From NCBI GenBank assembly GCA_029260495.1, contig JAJDDD010000013.1:1-64000 (forward strand): a stretch of DNA of 64,000 nucleotides, in the 5' to 3' direction. The notes under the pieces are model-generated. The model did no database searches. It was given only the letters and a program-made list of their open reading frames with translations, and was not told the DNA's origin. Below, one piece after another: positions 35,748-45,858 of this stretch (position 1 is the first letter of the stretch; every line of letters begins with the position of its first letter). Source of the DNA: Phycisphaerales bacterium. Its GTDB lineage: Bacteria; Planctomycetota; Phycisphaerae; Phycisphaerales; UBA1924. A program made the position numbers and the translations under genes.

Positions 35748-36854
35748 ATGTCCACCATCCCCCGACCATCGCAACCTCTCACCGCCTCCGACCCCGACCG
35801 AGTCGCCAGGACACTCGCGCGCCATCCGCGCCCGCTTGGCGGCGATCCTGTTCGCCGGCTGGAAAAGCCCGTCGTCAGCCTCTCCGGGCTCGTTCTCAAT
35901 AATGCCGCCGGCGCCACGCAAACCACACTCTTGAAGCGCAAGCCCAAGTGGCTCCGCGCCAAGCTCCCCGGCGGCCCCGCCTTCAACAAGCTTCGCTCCA
36001 TCATCGACGAGCACGATCTGCACACCGTTTGCGAAGAGGCCGGATGTCCCAATATGGGTGAATGCTGGGCTCGCGGCGTCGCGACCATCATGATTCTCGG
36101 CGACACCTGCACCCGCTCCTGCGGCTTCTGCAACGTAAAAACCGGCAAACCCCCCGTGTACGATGAAGATGAGCCGCGCCGAGTCGCTGAATCACTCCGG
36201 CTCATGCGCGAGGGCGCCGGGCTCAGGCATGTGGTCATCACCTCGGTCGATCGCGATGAACTGCCCGACTGCGGCGCCGGCATCTGGGCTGAAACCATCC
36301 GCCGCACGCGCGACGCCTGCCCGGGTATGTCCATCGAAGCGCTCATCCCCGACTTCCTTGGGGATCAAGCCGCCCTGCAGCTTGTCATCGACGCCCGTCC
36401 GGAAATTCTCAATCACAATCTCGAAACCGTCCGCCGGATGTATCCCGCTGTGCGCCCGCAGGCGAAGTTCGATCGCTCGCTGCAACTGCTCGCCCGATGC
36501 AAAAAGGCCGGGCTTGTCACGAAAACCGGCGTCATGGTCGGCATCGGCGAACGCGATGAGGAAGTCCTCGAACTCATGGACGATGTCTGCGCCGCTACGA
36601 GCACCGACATCCTCACCATCGGCCAATACCTTCAGCCCACACCCAACCACCTGCCCATCGACCGCTTCGTTGAGCCCGCCCGCTTCGAGGACTACAAGAA
36701 GCAGGGTCTCGCTCGCGGATTCAAGGTTGTCGAGTCCGGCCCGATGGTGCGTTCAAGCTACCACGCTGATATGCAGGTCGATGAACTGTACGGCGAAGAG
36801 CGGGAAAGCTATCAACGCGTGCAGAGCCTGATTGACGGCGCACAAACGGCGTAG
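35748..36854 (+). CDS. lipA: Lipoyl synthase
   Basis: Radical-SAM enzyme that inserts two sulfur atoms into octanoyl groups on lipoyl domains of pyruvate dehydrogenase, glycine cleavage and related complexes. 368 residues. The auxiliary cluster motif is CEEAGCPNMGEC (about 95-106), the radical-SAM motif CTRSCGFCNV (about 121-130), and the C-terminal cluster ligand motif is RSSYHAD near residue 338. An N-terminal extension of about 65 residues precedes the conserved KPKWLRAKLPGG and is longer than in most homologues. An internal Met may be the true start, but no better one is close to the core. lipB is not in the window. Confidence 0.95.
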   Translation: MSTIPRPSQPLTASDPDRVARTLARHPRPLGGDPVRRLEKPVVSLSGLVLNNAAGATQTTLLKRKPKWLRAKLPGGPAFNKLRSIIDEHDLHTVCEEAGCPNMGECWARGVATIMILGDTCTRSCGFCNVKTGKPPVYDEDEPRRVAESLRLMREGAGLRHVVITSVDRDELPDCGAGIWAETIRRTRDACPGMSIEALIPDFLGDQAALQLVIDARPEILNHNLETVRRMYPAVRPQAKFDRSLQLLARCKKAGLVTKTGVMVGIGERDEEVLELMDDVCAATSTDILTIGQYLQPTPNHLPIDRFVEPARFEDYKKQGLARGFKVVESGPMVRSSYHADMQVDELYGEERESYQRVQSLIDGAQTA

Positions 36855-36865
36855 TTGGCTACCGG

Positions 36866-37327
36866 GTGAGCATGTTGACCAATCAAAAAGAAATCAAACA
36901 CGACATGGAATCCGACCGCGCATTTCTTGCAGCCTTTCGATCGGGAGACATCCCGATCAAAGACTGGAGCCATCGCGGCCATCTTCGCATGGCCTTTGTC
37001 CTGATCTGTGACATGACTCCCGAAGACGCGCTCCCAATCGCGCGCGACGGGCTCAAGCAACTCCTCGATAAGGCCAAGGCCCAGGGCGAGCCGCTGCGCG
37101 TGGGATATCACGAAACAATCACGCTGGCTTGGCTCAAAATCATGGCTCACGCGCAGACTGATCTTAAACGCGAACAAGCAAACAACCCAACGTTTGAAAA
37201 ACTTCTGGAAGCTTGTCCTGATCTCTTCGACAAGGGGCTGCTGCTCAAGCACTACTCACGCGAGCTTCTGGAAAGTCCCTTAGCCCGTGAGTCTTTCATA
37301 AAGCCCGACATCGCGCCACTGCCTTGA
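36866..37327 (+). CDS. Conserved protein of unknown function
   Basis: A 153-residue, probably cytoplasmic alpha-helical protein. It shows a pattern I have seen in uncharacterised proteins: an N-terminal F-x-W-x-H-R-x-H-L-R-M-A block (IKDWSHRGHLRMAFVLI) and a downstream GYHETITLAWLKIM block. The conserved His residues could bind a ligand or metal, but no function is established. The start is uncertain: GTG at 36866, ATG at 36872 or ATG at 36905. It follows lipA by 11 bases and may be co-transcribed with it. Confidence 0.6.
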   Translation: MSMLTNQKEIKHDMESDRAFLAAFRSGDIPIKDWSHRGHLRMAFVLICDMTPEDALPIARDGLKQLLDKAKAQGEPLRVGYHETITLAWLKIMAHAQTDLKREQANNPTFEKLLEACPDLFDKGLLLKHYSRELLESPLARESFIKPDIAPLP

Positions 37328-37352
37328 TCGCCAGTTGTGCCAACCTATGCGC

Positions 37353-39704
37353 TCAGGATCGTAGCCTCGCTGCTTCCCAATACGCGCGGGCTTTTCTTCG
37401 CGCCGCCTCAATCAACGTATCACCGCGCTCGCCAGTTAGCAGCGCCAGCGCGTCAAGCACATTGGAAACCGCATACACGCCAAAGCACCCGTCGGCGCAC
37501 GCCTCAACTACATCTTCTCGCAGCATCAAATCGGACACATTGGATTGCGGGATAATGCACCCGTGATGGTCGCCGTCACAAAGCTCGGTGCATGCGTCGA
37601 AGAATCCTTCAATCTTCTCATTCACAGCCCCAATTGCCATCAGGTGTCCTTTCTGATCAATCGCGCCGGTCATCGCCAGATCCTGTCTGAGCGTCGCTCC
37701 TGTCAGCGCGCTCAGCAAGCAACACATCTCAGCGCCCGACGCAGAATCCCCATCAATCCCGCCATACGACTGCTCAAACGCAAGTGACGCATCAAATGTC
37801 AACGGGTGCTCCGCCTGCAGCAACGAACGCAACAGCCCCGCGAGTATGTAAAACCCCTTCGTATGGATCGAACCCGAAAGATCAGCCTCCCGATCGATAT
37901 TGATGACGCCGCCACCGCCCGGCCCCGCCGTTGCTGTAATTCGCTGTGGAAACCCATAGACAAGCGGCCCCGCATGCACCACCGCGAGTCCATTAATCTG
38001 TCCAACTTCTACGCCATCAAGCTGGACTTGAATGGTTCCATCAGCGATCAGTCGCCGAAATCGCCGCGCAGGAAGATCCGCCCGATCCTTCGTTCGTTGG
38101 ATCGCCTGAGAGACATGCTCGCCCGTGACGGTCGTGTCTCCCGTCCCCTGGGCGACAAACACAGCCTCCCTTGCAATATCTCCAATGCGCGCAAAACGGG
38201 ACGTCAGTTTCTCCGCCTCTGCTGCAATCCGAGCACCGTGCTCCGCCAGGCGAGCAACAGCGCTCGCGTCAAAAGCAGGGAGGCTCTCCTCTCGTGCAAT
38301 CCGAGCCAGCACCCCCGCGTACAGCCGAACCGAATCCTCCGTGCGCGGCATCGTCGTCGCAAAGTCCGCCAGCACCTTAAAAAGATGCGGAAAATCAGGG
38401 TCATACGCATCCAGCATGTAGTACGTCTCAGCATCGCCAACCAGCACAACCTTCACGTTGATGTCGATCGCCTCAGGCTTAATGCTCGGCCCCGACCACG
38501 GACCCTCAAGCTCCGGCGGCACAATCTCTAGCATCCCCGTGCGCAGCGTGCGCACAAGCAGGCGCCACGCCGTGGGCTCTGTCAGCACATCCCGCGCATC
38601 CAGCAGCAGAAATCCTCCGTCAGCCCTCAAGAGCGAACCCGCCCGAATCATCATGTGATCCGATCGAACCTCCCCGGAACTGAACATGTCCCGATCAATC
38701 GTTCCGAGCAGATTCGGCAGCGAAGGTGTGATCTCCGCAATCGTCGGACACGCTGCGCTTTCGTGATGAACGATCAAATTCACACGATACAGCCGGGAAA
38801 AATCTTTCCCCTCTTCAACCGCTTGCAACCGCTTGTTCGTGACATCTGCAACCAGTTCATCAAGAAACTCGCGGATAACTGGCGTGTCAAACTCCTTGAG
38901 AACTCGTTCTGTAAACGGAGCAAGCAACGAGCGAACCTGCTCCTGCAGCAACTCCTGAAGCCTTGCCTGATGCTCCGTCTGCAATCGCTGCGCCTGCGAG
39001 CCGACCTGATCCAGCTCAACCGAAAGTTCTTCAATCTGTTCAGTCAACTTCTGAGCCTGCTTCGCAGAAAGCTTCTTCTCCCCAACGACTTCTTCGAAGG
39101 ATTCAGGCAGCACCGGTTCGCCCTTCACCAGCGCCGCAATTCGCGGCTGCGTCACCGGACCCATGTTAATCGTCACCAGCCCAAGCCCCGCCGTGCGCAG
39201 CCGATCTTCAAATGGTTGGGTAAGTTCACGAACCTCTCGCTGGACAGCATCCTGAACACGCTGCCGCTCGAGTTTCAGCACATCCGCTTCAAGTGAAGTC
39301 TTGAGTCCATCACGCGTGAAGTTCGCCACATCATCAATCAGCCTGACAAACAACCGTCCCTGTCCGCGCGGCAAATTGATCAACCGAGGACGATCAGGCT
39401 GATCAAAATTGTGCGCATAACACCGATCCATCGATTCAGGACACGCAGGCGTAATTTCCTCCATCAATCTGCGAATCAGCGTGATCCTGCCTGTCCCAAG
39501 AAGACCACGCACATACACATGATGACCCGGAGCGTTTGTCGCAAGGCCGAATCGCAGAGCTTCGACAGCGTTGTCCTGCCCGATCACGCCCTGGACAGGA
39601 TCAAGTTCAGCGGTCGTCGCAAATCCCAGCGACGCCGCGTCGCAGCGCCAGCGAAGCTGCTCAGTTGGAACTGGCGTTAGTGGAGAAGAATGATTGGTGC
39701 TCAT
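37353..39704 (-). CDS. Lon-like ATP-dependent serine protease (LonB/YcbZ type)
   Basis: 783 residues. The N-terminal ATPase region carries the family's variant Walker A (GLLGTGRITLIRRL, near residue 70) and a long coiled-coil insertion (about 140-290). The C-terminal Lon protease domain shows the catalytic Ser in GIDGDSASGAEM (about 652) and the Lys in GAVNEKIEGFF (about 696), about 44 residues apart as in Lon. The variant Walker A with Arg is normal for this subfamily, which is annotated as putative ATP-dependent proteases. No Lon N-terminal substrate domain is present. It converges on the small conserved gene after lipA. Confidence 0.88.
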   Translation of the reverse strand: MSTNHSSPLTPVPTEQLRWRCDAASLGFATTAELDPVQGVIGQDNAVEALRFGLATNAPGHHVYVRGLLGTGRITLIRRLMEEITPACPESMDRCYAHNFDQPDRPRLINLPRGQGRLFVRLIDDVANFTRDGLKTSLEADVLKLERQRVQDAVQREVRELTQPFEDRLRTAGLGLVTINMGPVTQPRIAALVKGEPVLPESFEEVVGEKKLSAKQAQKLTEQIEELSVELDQVGSQAQRLQTEHQARLQELLQEQVRSLLAPFTERVLKEFDTPVIREFLDELVADVTNKRLQAVEEGKDFSRLYRVNLIVHHESAACPTIAEITPSLPNLLGTIDRDMFSSGEVRSDHMMIRAGSLLRADGGFLLLDARDVLTEPTAWRLLVRTLRTGMLEIVPPELEGPWSGPSIKPEAIDINVKVVLVGDAETYYMLDAYDPDFPHLFKVLADFATTMPRTEDSVRLYAGVLARIAREESLPAFDASAVARLAEHGARIAAEAEKLTSRFARIGDIAREAVFVAQGTGDTTVTGEHVSQAIQRTKDRADLPARRFRRLIADGTIQVQLDGVEVGQINGLAVVHAGPLVYGFPQRITATAGPGGGGVINIDREADLSGSIHTKGFYILAGLLRSLLQAEHPLTFDASLAFEQSYGGIDGDSASGAEMCCLLSALTGATLRQDLAMTGAIDQKGHLMAIGAVNEKIEGFFDACTELCDGDHHGCIIPQSNVSDLMLREDVVEACADGCFGVYAVSNVLDALALLTGERGDTLIEAARRKARAYWEAARLRS

Positions 39705-39815
39705 AGTTGCGTCCGGGTCCTAGGGCGACAGGTGAAGTTCAGCGTCATCCACAGACGCTATGTAAGTTCAAGAATAAGAAACAGTACCGATCCAGACCCG
39801 CTCTATCACCAGTGA

Positions 39816-39959
39816 CTATTCTTCATCATCAAATAGTACGCGCGACGCAGGCGTCTCGAGGTCATCAAACTGACCCGATCTCGCTGCCCAGATGAATGCG
39901 ATCACCGCTGCTGCAGCAATGACAAGGGCGATCGGCAGCACAATATACAGAGTTGACAT
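39816..39959 (-). CDS. ccoS: cbb3-type cytochrome oxidase assembly protein CcoS
   Basis: A 47-residue single-helix protein. The sequence starts [20 protein letters not shown], continues with [13 protein letters not shown], and ends in an acidic LFDDEE tail, all typical of CcoS. The family motif W-A-x-x-(S/N)-G-Q-F-D-D-L is complete. Its ATG overlaps the stop of ccoI as TGATG (39961-39957). CcoS is needed to load copper and heme into the cbb3 oxidase together with CcoI. It is the last gene of the cco operon. Confidence 0.9.
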   Translation of the reverse strand: MSTLYIVLPIALVIAAAAVIAFIWAARSGQFDDLETPASRVLFDDEE

Positions 39960-42421
39960 CACTTCTCCCCGAACGTGCGGCATCGATAGGAAAGCGTCAC
40001 CACGCTGAATGAACTGAGCGGCATGAGAATCGCCGCAATCAATGGGTTAATAATGCCAGCGATCGCCATCGCCGCGCTGATGACATTGTAAAGAATCGAG
40101 ACGGTGAAGTTCCGCCGGATGACGCCGACTGTCCGATTCGATCCTTCAATCAGTTCAACCAGCGGCGAGAGGCCGGGGTTCGAAAGGTACACATCCGCCG
40201 CCGCGAGACTCGCCTCGGCCCCCCCTTGCACCGCGACGCCCACAGTCGCCGCCGCCAGCGCCGCAGCGTCATTCACTCCATCGCCCACCATCACCACCGT
40301 GCCAGCGGCAGCGTGTGTGCCCACCAACGCGAGCTTATCTTCCGGCGACATCGCGCCAAAGCATGAATGCTCATCCAGACCCACCTCACGCGCTACCGCG
40401 CTCACAACCTGTGGATGGTCTCCCGAGGCGATCAATACACTCCATCCGAAACGCCGAAGCTGATCTATCGCAGACGCGGTGTCTGTGCGCACAGGATCGC
40501 CAAACGCTGCGACAGCGACAATGCGCCCCTCCATCGCGATCAGCACCGGTGTTTGCGCCGAGCTCGCCGCCTCCGCGATCGCCTCCGCAACCCAGCTTGG
40601 CTCAGTCGTCGCAATCATGCGCACAAATGCCGGAGATCCAACGCGAACGCACTGCCCATCAACGAGACCCTCAACACCCGAACCAACAGCATGTTTCACC
40701 TCTGTCGCCCGCAGCCCGGTGTCGTCGAACTCCAGGCAAAACGCCCGGGCGATCGGATGCGCGCTCTCCGATTCAAGCGCTCGAGCGAGTGGTTTGGCGG
40801 ACTCTTCGCCGCGCCACCAGGCGATCTGCTGCATTCCCGCGGTGATGGTCCCGGTCTTATCAAGGATGACAACACCCGGGCGATGCAGCGATTCCAACGC
40901 ATCTCCGCCTTTAATGAGGATTCCCCGCCGAGCAGCCCGTCCGATCGCGACGACCACTGCAAGCGGCGTCGCAATCCCAAGCGCACAAGGACATGTCACG
41001 ATAAGCAGCGCCGAAACATTATTCACCGCCTGACCCCGATCCAGGAAGAGCCACAGCGCCGCGGTCATCGCTGCCAGCGCCAGCACCGCCGCCACAAAAA
41101 AGCCAGCCAGCCGATCCGCCATGCGCACAATTGGCGCTCGCTCGTTGGCGCACCGCTCCATCAGCGCCATAAGCCGCCCAACGCGCGTGTCTTGTCCTGC
41201 TGCCTCAGCGCAAATCGTGAGCGCTGCTTCGACATTGATCGCTCCCGCTTCAACGCGATCGCCAACCCCAACAGAAATCGGGGCCGACTCACCAGTGAGG
41301 AGCGCACGATTGATCGTGGATTCGCCCTGGATCACGGCGCCGTCAATAGGAATCGTCTCTCCCGCGAGCGCCTCGATCGTGCATCCCGGGGTGATCGATT
41401 CAATAGGTTTCTCTTGCGCCACGCCATCTTCAATCACCCTCGCCGTCGCCGGAGTCAGCGCGAAAAGCGCTTCGACCGCATCCGCTGCCCGCCGGCGCTG
41501 GCGCTGTTGAATCCACCGCCCGATGAGAAGCAAAAAGACAATCGCGGTCACCGACTCAAAATAAACATCGCCCACCCCGCGAATAGTGTTCGCAGCCCCC
41601 CAAATCGCGCCCACGCCCAACCCCAGCGCCACCGGAAGGTCCATGTGCAGCGAGCCTGTGCGCAGGGCTGCGATCGCACCTCGAAAAAACACCCGGCCCG
41701 GCCACGCAAGGCATAAGAATGTCAACACCAAACTCACCCATCGAAAGAGCGCAGCATGTTCATCTGCGATCCCGTGCAGCATCCCGCCGTAGAGCGCGAA
41801 GGCGATCGCCATCACATTCCCCGCGATCGCGCCGGCGACGGCGATGCGCACCATCATCCGCCGATCTTCACGTCGATGGATGTCGCGCTGCCGCACGCCC
41901 GATGCAGGATGCGCGGGATAGCCAAGTGAGCCGAGCTTGGATGCAATCGCTGACAACCGCACCACGCGATCATCCCAGCGAACATGCACAATGCCCCGTC
42001 GCATCTCAAGCCGGGTTTCGAGCACGCCATCGAGAATTGTTGGCAGCTTTTCGATGAGCCAGACGCACGCGGGGCAGTGAACGCCTTCGAGCTGCAAGTC
42101 AACGGCGCACATTCCGCCTGCATCTTCGCGGATATAAAGCGACCGAAACGCCGGGCTGTCGAGTGCTTCATACCGACGCCGCCCCGAGGCGGCCCGTTGC
42201 GGTTTGTCAGCGAAACGATCCCGCAGCTTGTAGTAGCCATCCAGCCCTGATGCGTGGATCACCTCGTAGACCGTTCGGCATCCATTGCAGCAAAACTGTT
42301 GTTCCGCGTCCGCATCTACCAGTCCTGAGGGAACAGGAAGCGAGCAATGTGCGCACATGACGGCGGCAGCGCCCGACCTCGTGCGCACCGCGTCGGTTGG
42401 TTGGATCGCTTCACTCAACAT
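39959..42421 (-). CDS. ccoI: Copper-transporting P1B ATPase for cbb3 oxidase (CcoI/FixI)
   Basis: 820 residues from the ATG at 42421, which overlaps the upstream SafE-like gene by 11 bases. It has an N-terminal Cys cluster ([10 protein letters not shown], then [11 protein letters not shown]), an HMA-like metal-binding domain with HCPAC in [16 protein letters not shown], and eight membrane helices. The copper motif CPCALG lies in the sixth helix ([14 protein letters not shown]). [27 protein letters not shown] and [10 protein letters not shown] complete the P-type core. It delivers copper to the periplasmic side for assembly of the CcoN copper B centre. Position next to ccoG, ccoH and ccoS supports the CcoI assignment over a general copper exporter. 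Confidence 0.93.
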   Translation of the reverse strand: MLSEAIQPTDAVRTRSGAAAVMCAHCSLPVPSGLVDADAEQQFCCNGCRTVYEVIHASGLDGYYKLRDRFADKPQRAASGRRRYEALDSPAFRSLYIREDAGGMCAVDLQLEGVHCPACVWLIEKLPTILDGVLETRLEMRRGIVHVRWDDRVVRLSAIASKLGSLGYPAHPASGVRQRDIHRREDRRMMVRIAVAGAIAGNVMAIAFALYGGMLHGIADEHAALFRWVSLVLTFLCLAWPGRVFFRGAIAALRTGSLHMDLPVALGLGVGAIWGAANTIRGVGDVYFESVTAIVFLLLIGRWIQQRQRRRAADAVEALFALTPATARVIEDGVAQEKPIESITPGCTIEALAGETIPIDGAVIQGESTINRALLTGESAPISVGVGDRVEAGAINVEAALTICAEAAGQDTRVGRLMALMERCANERAPIVRMADRLAGFFVAAVLALAAMTAALWLFLDRGQAVNNVSALLIVTCPCALGIATPLAVVVAIGRAARRGILIKGGDALESLHRPGVVILDKTGTITAGMQQIAWWRGEESAKPLARALESESAHPIARAFCLEFDDTGLRATEVKHAVGSGVEGLVDGQCVRVGSPAFVRMIATTEPSWVAEAIAEAASSAQTPVLIAMEGRIVAVAAFGDPVRTDTASAIDQLRRFGWSVLIASGDHPQVVSAVAREVGLDEHSCFGAMSPEDKLALVGTHAAAGTVVMVGDGVNDAAALAAATVGVAVQGGAEASLAAADVYLSNPGLSPLVELIEGSNRTVGVIRRNFTVSILYNVISAAMAIAGIINPLIAAILMPLSSFSVVTLSYRCRTFGEK

Positions 42422-43178
42422 CGCAACAGGGGAGAGTCGCCTGATCGATGCGCTCAACGCGGTCGATCGCCGCCGCAGGCTGAGCGATCGCCGGATCCAT
42501 GCGCATGGAGGCGATGCTCGCGCGCGAGAACACAGTGAACAGGCCGACGGCAATTAATAGGATTCCAGCGATCTGAGGCGCGCGGCTGCGAAGCGGGCCG
42601 AGGAGTTTCTGGGCGCCAACACCGACGGCGATGAGCGCGGGGAGTGTGCCGGCCCAGAATGCGATCATGGCGCCGGCGCCGAACAAGGGGTCAGCCGTCC
42701 CGGCGGCGACGATCGCGAAGGCATACAACCACCCACAGGGGAGCAGGGTGGTGAGCAGACCGATGACGCCGGCGCGCACGAAGGGTGTGCGTCGGGCGGC
42801 GAAGCGGTTGCCGCGACTGACGATTGCGCGCACGCCGGGGGGGAGTGGGGCGCGGGCGATGCGCACACCGGAAGCGCGCAGGAGCGCGATGGCGCCGAAG
42901 CCGATCATCATTGCGCCGGCGAGGGCGGCGGCAGCGCGCTGGAGGCCGAGCAGTTGACCACCGAGATCGAGGGCGGCGCCGAGCAGGCCTGCGACAGCGC
43001 CGAGCAGTGTGTAGGTGATGAGTCGTCCGCCGTTGTAGGCGACGTGGAGACGTGTGGCTTGGTGATTGTTTGCGGGATCGCCTCCGACTGCAAGAGCGAC
43101 GAAGGCGCCGCACATGCCGGCGCAGTGCATGCTGCCCATGAGGCTGGCGAAGAAGACAGCGCCTGCGAGAGCGATCAT
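42411..43178 (-). CDS. SafE/TauE-like membrane protein of the cco cluster
   Basis: 255 residues with six or seven helices. The signature Cys motifs of this branch are present: SMHCAGMCGAFVAL near the start and LLTTLLPCGWLYAF in the middle. Relatives are annotated as sulfite exporter TauE/SafE or UreH-domain proteins and often sit in ccoGHIS clusters or next to metal ATPases, where they are thought to move metal ions. The start overlaps the ccoH stop by 4 bases, and its 3' end overlaps the likely ccoI start. It probably assists copper handling during oxidase assembly (inference from context). Confidence 0.82.
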   Translation of the reverse strand: MIALAGAVFFASLMGSMHCAGMCGAFVALAVGGDPANNHQATRLHVAYNGGRLITYTLLGAVAGLLGAALDLGGQLLGLQRAAAALAGAMMIGFGAIALLRASGVRIARAPLPPGVRAIVSRGNRFAARRTPFVRAGVIGLLTTLLPCGWLYAFAIVAAGTADPLFGAGAMIAFWAGTLPALIAVGVGAQKLLGPLRSRAPQIAGILLIAVGLFTVFSRASIASMRMDPAIAQPAAAIDRVERIDQATLPCCDVE

Positions 43179-43672
43179 CGGTTGTTCTCCGCGGGCCAGA
43201 CGTGGAGGCGCTCGCCGGTGGTGAAGAGGTCAGAGCCACGGCGAATCTCAAAGTCGAGCTGCCACCACCCGGGACGACGCAACCGGGCTTCGCCGTGGTA
43301 AGCGCCGTCTTCGGCGCGGGAAAGGGTGACCACCTGGCGGTCCGCAGCACGGGCGTTGTGGTAGAGGGTGAGTGTGACGAGATCAGCTTCGAGTGGGACG
43401 CCGTCAGTGTCTTCGATGCGCACGATGAGGGAAGCTATGGAGAGTGTTCCCTTTGGCACGAGTTTGTTCACTTCGATGCGCCAGCCGAGCTGTTTGTTGT
43501 GCGCAAGTTGCGCACGATGCTCATCCCAGTGGACGCCCTTCTCGTAGTAATCGTCTTCAACAGCAAAGCCGGGGTCAGTGTGGGCGAAGTAGATGAGGGC
43601 TGCGGTCGCGATGATGTGCATTGAGAAGAGGCCGAGCACGAGCGCGATCCAGAAAGCGCCTTTGTTTTTCAT
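43175..43672 (-). CDS. ccoH: FixH/CcoH family protein
   Basis: 165 residues with one N-terminal membrane helix (FWIALVLGLFSMHIIATAAL) and a periplasmic beta-rich domain. The family segment DDYYEKGVHWDEHRAQLAHN follows the helix. The C-terminus has the usual RRPGWWQLDFEI pattern. FixH/CcoH is needed for stable assembly of cbb3 oxidase and interacts with CcoI or the CcoN complex. It overlaps the ccoG stop and the SafE-like start by 4 bases each, showing tight coupling. Confidence 0.88.
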   Translation of the reverse strand: MKNKGAFWIALVLGLFSMHIIATAALIYFAHTDPGFAVEDDYYEKGVHWDEHRAQLAHNKQLGWRIEVNKLVPKGTLSIASLIVRIEDTDGVPLEADLVTLTLYHNARAADRQVVTLSRAEDGAYHGEARLRRPGWWQLDFEIRRGSDLFTTGERLHVWPAENNR

Positions 43673-45192
43673 TGGTCTTCCTCGGGGGAGGGCGTTGCAG
43701 AGTTGGCGCCGCGGCGCGAAGCGCCGGCGGGTCCGAGCAAACGATAAGGCCGCTCCTCGTGGAAGTCAGCGTCACTTGTGATAACAAGCATGACACGCGT
43801 GGAACCATCAGTAAATGCATCAGGGGGGAGAGCGATCTGGAGAGCTTGCAGAGCGGTTTCGCCCGGCGCGATGGTGACGAGGGTGTCTTCCATTGGGATG
43901 AGTCGCGCGTCGGGCGCATTTGCGAGGGTGATCGTGTAGGTCGCCGTCTCGGGACTTCGATTGACGATTTTTATGCGCACCTGATTGGCAATTTCACCGG
44001 TGGCGAGCTGGGCGAAGGGCCGGCCCATGCCTCGGAGGATGGTGATGTCGGCGGCGGAGCGGGCGCCGATGAGAGTGATGAATGTGGTGAGCAAGACGAG
44101 AAGAATAATGGGATAGATGAGAATGCGCGGGCGGAAAATGCGCGGGCGTTCACCGGCGATCGCAGCTTCGGAACTGTAGCGGATCAGCCCTCGGGGCTTG
44201 CCGATCTTGTCCATGACGGTGTCGCAGGCGTCGATGCACTGGGCGCAGCCGACGCATTCAAGCTGGAGACCTTCGCGGATGTCGATGCCTGTGGGGCATG
44301 TGGTGACGCACATGTGGCAATCAATGCAGTCGCCATTGGCTAGCTCTTCGTGGGCGACTTTGAGATGAATGTCCTGTTTGTGCTGTGTTTTTTTCTTGCG
44401 ACGAAGTTTTCCGCGCGGTTCGCCGCGTTGGTTGTCGTAGCTGACGATGAGAGAGTTGCGGTCGAGCATGACAGACTGAAAGCGTCCGTATGGGCATGCG
44501 ACGATGCATGTTTGCTCACGGAAAAAGGAGAAATCGAACATCATCAATGCGGTGACAGACATCATCACGAGAAAGGATGTTGGGTGTTCGATGGGAGATC
44601 GCTGCATCCACTGGAAGAGCTGATCGACGCCGACAAAGTAGGAGAGGAAGATGTGTGCGAGGAGCATTGAGCAGAGCAGATAGACGGCGTACTTGGCGAT
44701 CTTGCGAAGAGCTGCGGGCCCTTTGAGGGGGCGTTTTCTGCCTGGGGCGCCTTCAAAGAGGCGCTCGATGGGGCGGTAGAGGAACTCCATGTACACGGTT
44801 TGCGGGCAAGCCCAGCCGCACCAGATTCGGCCCAAGAGGGCAGTGACCAGGAAGACAGCGACAAAGACGGTGACGATGAGAATCGCGAGAAGCAAAGTGT
44901 CGGTGGGTAGGAAGGTGGCGCCGAAGAAGGTGAACTCTCGATTGATGATGTCGAGGAGGATGAGAGGCTTGGCGTTGATCTTGAAGTAGGGGATGAGTGC
45001 GAAGATTGCGATGAGCATGTAGGCGACGATTCTGCGGCGCAGGAGAAATCTGCCGGGGGAAAGGCGCGGGCGAAGCCAATGGCGGGAGCCATCTGTATTG
45101 AGAGTCGAGAGAACACGCTCGTCAGTAGTTGGCGCGTCGGTTCTGCGGGATTGCGTTGTTTGTTGTTGAGTTGGCGGCGCTGTGTTCGTCAT
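43669..45192 (-). CDS. ccoG: Cytochrome c oxidase accessory protein CcoG (FixG/RdxA)
   Basis: 507 residues from the ATG at 45192, chosen for the strong GGAGG six bases upstream. It has five or six membrane helices (for example RRRIVAYMLIAIFALIPYFK) and two ferredoxin-type 4Fe-4S motifs: CIDCHMCVTTCPTGIDI and CVGCAQCIDACDTVMD. CGWACPQTVYMEFLYRPIER precedes them, and a C-terminal immunoglobulin-like periplasmic domain follows. CcoG is implicated in copper reduction during cbb3 assembly. The N-terminal 50 residues are Thr/Gln-rich and poorly conserved. Confidence 0.93.
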   Translation of the reverse strand: MTNTAPPTQQQTTQSRRTDAPTTDERVLSTLNTDGSRHWLRPRLSPGRFLLRRRIVAYMLIAIFALIPYFKINAKPLILLDIINREFTFFGATFLPTDTLLLAILIVTVFVAVFLVTALLGRIWCGWACPQTVYMEFLYRPIERLFEGAPGRKRPLKGPAALRKIAKYAVYLLCSMLLAHIFLSYFVGVDQLFQWMQRSPIEHPTSFLVMMSVTALMMFDFSFFREQTCIVACPYGRFQSVMLDRNSLIVSYDNQRGEPRGKLRRKKKTQHKQDIHLKVAHEELANGDCIDCHMCVTTCPTGIDIREGLQLECVGCAQCIDACDTVMDKIGKPRGLIRYSSEAAIAGERPRIFRPRILIYPIILLVLLTTFITLIGARSAADITILRGMGRPFAQLATGEIANQVRIKIVNRSPETATYTITLANAPDARLIPMEDTLVTIAPGETALQALQIALPPDAFTDGSTRVMLVITSDADFHEERPYRLLGPAGASRRGANSATPSPEEDQ

Positions 45193-45243
45193 TCGTCCTC
45201 CGGTGGCGCCTGTGTATAGATGCGTCAAAGATTAGGGGCGCGG

Positions 45244-45858
45244 TTAGCCGGCGTCTTCAGATTCATCCTCGAAAGAGAGCATGGGATGATCGGGCCAGGG
45301 GGGGAGTTGTTCGCCTTCAGCGGCCTTGGCGCCGGGGAGGGGCTGGGCGCCGCGCAGTGAGGCGATGTAGGCAGAGAGAAGAACGAGCTGGTTTGGTCCG
45401 AGTTGTCGCCCCCATGCGGGCATGCCTTTCGCGACGACGCCTTCGCTGATGACGCGGTGGATTTCTTCGATAGTTTTGATGTTTTTGTAGAAGTCATCGG
45501 TCATGTTCGGGCCGACGAGACCTTCGCCGGACTTGCCATGGCAGGAGGCACATTTGACCTGATATGTGCCTGCGGTGGCGGCCATATAGTTTTCGTTGAG
45601 CATGAGGCCGACGATGGTTGCTTCGTCCGATTCGAGCTGACCAAATTTTGCGAACTTGGCCTGGTAAAATGCAGCGATTTCGGAGTCGTAAGCATCATGG
45701 ACGGACCAGCCCATGGGGCTGAAGTGGAAGAAGAATGCGTAGGGGATGGCGAAAAAGATCGAGATCCAGAAGATGACGTGCCACCAGGCGGGGGTGGGGT
45801 TGTCATATTCCTTGATGCCGTCGTATTCGTGTTCGAGGAGGCATTCCTGCTCACTCAT
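45244..45858 (-). CDS. ccoP: cbb3 oxidase subunit III, CcoP-like, with a single heme c site
   Basis: 204 residues. The N-terminal CcoP domain has one helix (WWHVIFWISIFFAIPYAFFF) after the typical YDGIKEYDNPTPAW. It is followed by one cytochrome c domain with CASCH (about 103) and a distal Met in GVVAKGMPAWG. Standard CcoP has two cytochrome c domains; only one CxxCH is present here. The Pro/Glu-rich tail shows no second site. It overlaps ccoQ by 4 bases. It accepts electrons from soluble or membrane cytochromes and passes them toward the CcoO heme. Confidence 0.9.
   Translation of the reverse strand: MSEQECLLEHEYDGIKEYDNPTPAWWHVIFWISIFFAIPYAFFFHFSPMGWSVHDAYDSEIAAFYQAKFAKFGQLESDEATIVGLMLNENYMAATAGTYQVKCASCHGKSGEGLVGPNMTDDFYKNIKTIEEIHRVISEGVVAKGMPAWGRQLGPNQLVLLSAYIASLRGAQPLPGAKAAEGEQLPPWPDHPMLSFEDESEDAG

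Noticed and set aside
40367-41716. 449-codon open frame on the plus strand opposite ccoI
   Set aside because: It is the antisense shadow of a clear P-type ATPase gene, is extremely rich in Arg and His, and has no recognisable motif.
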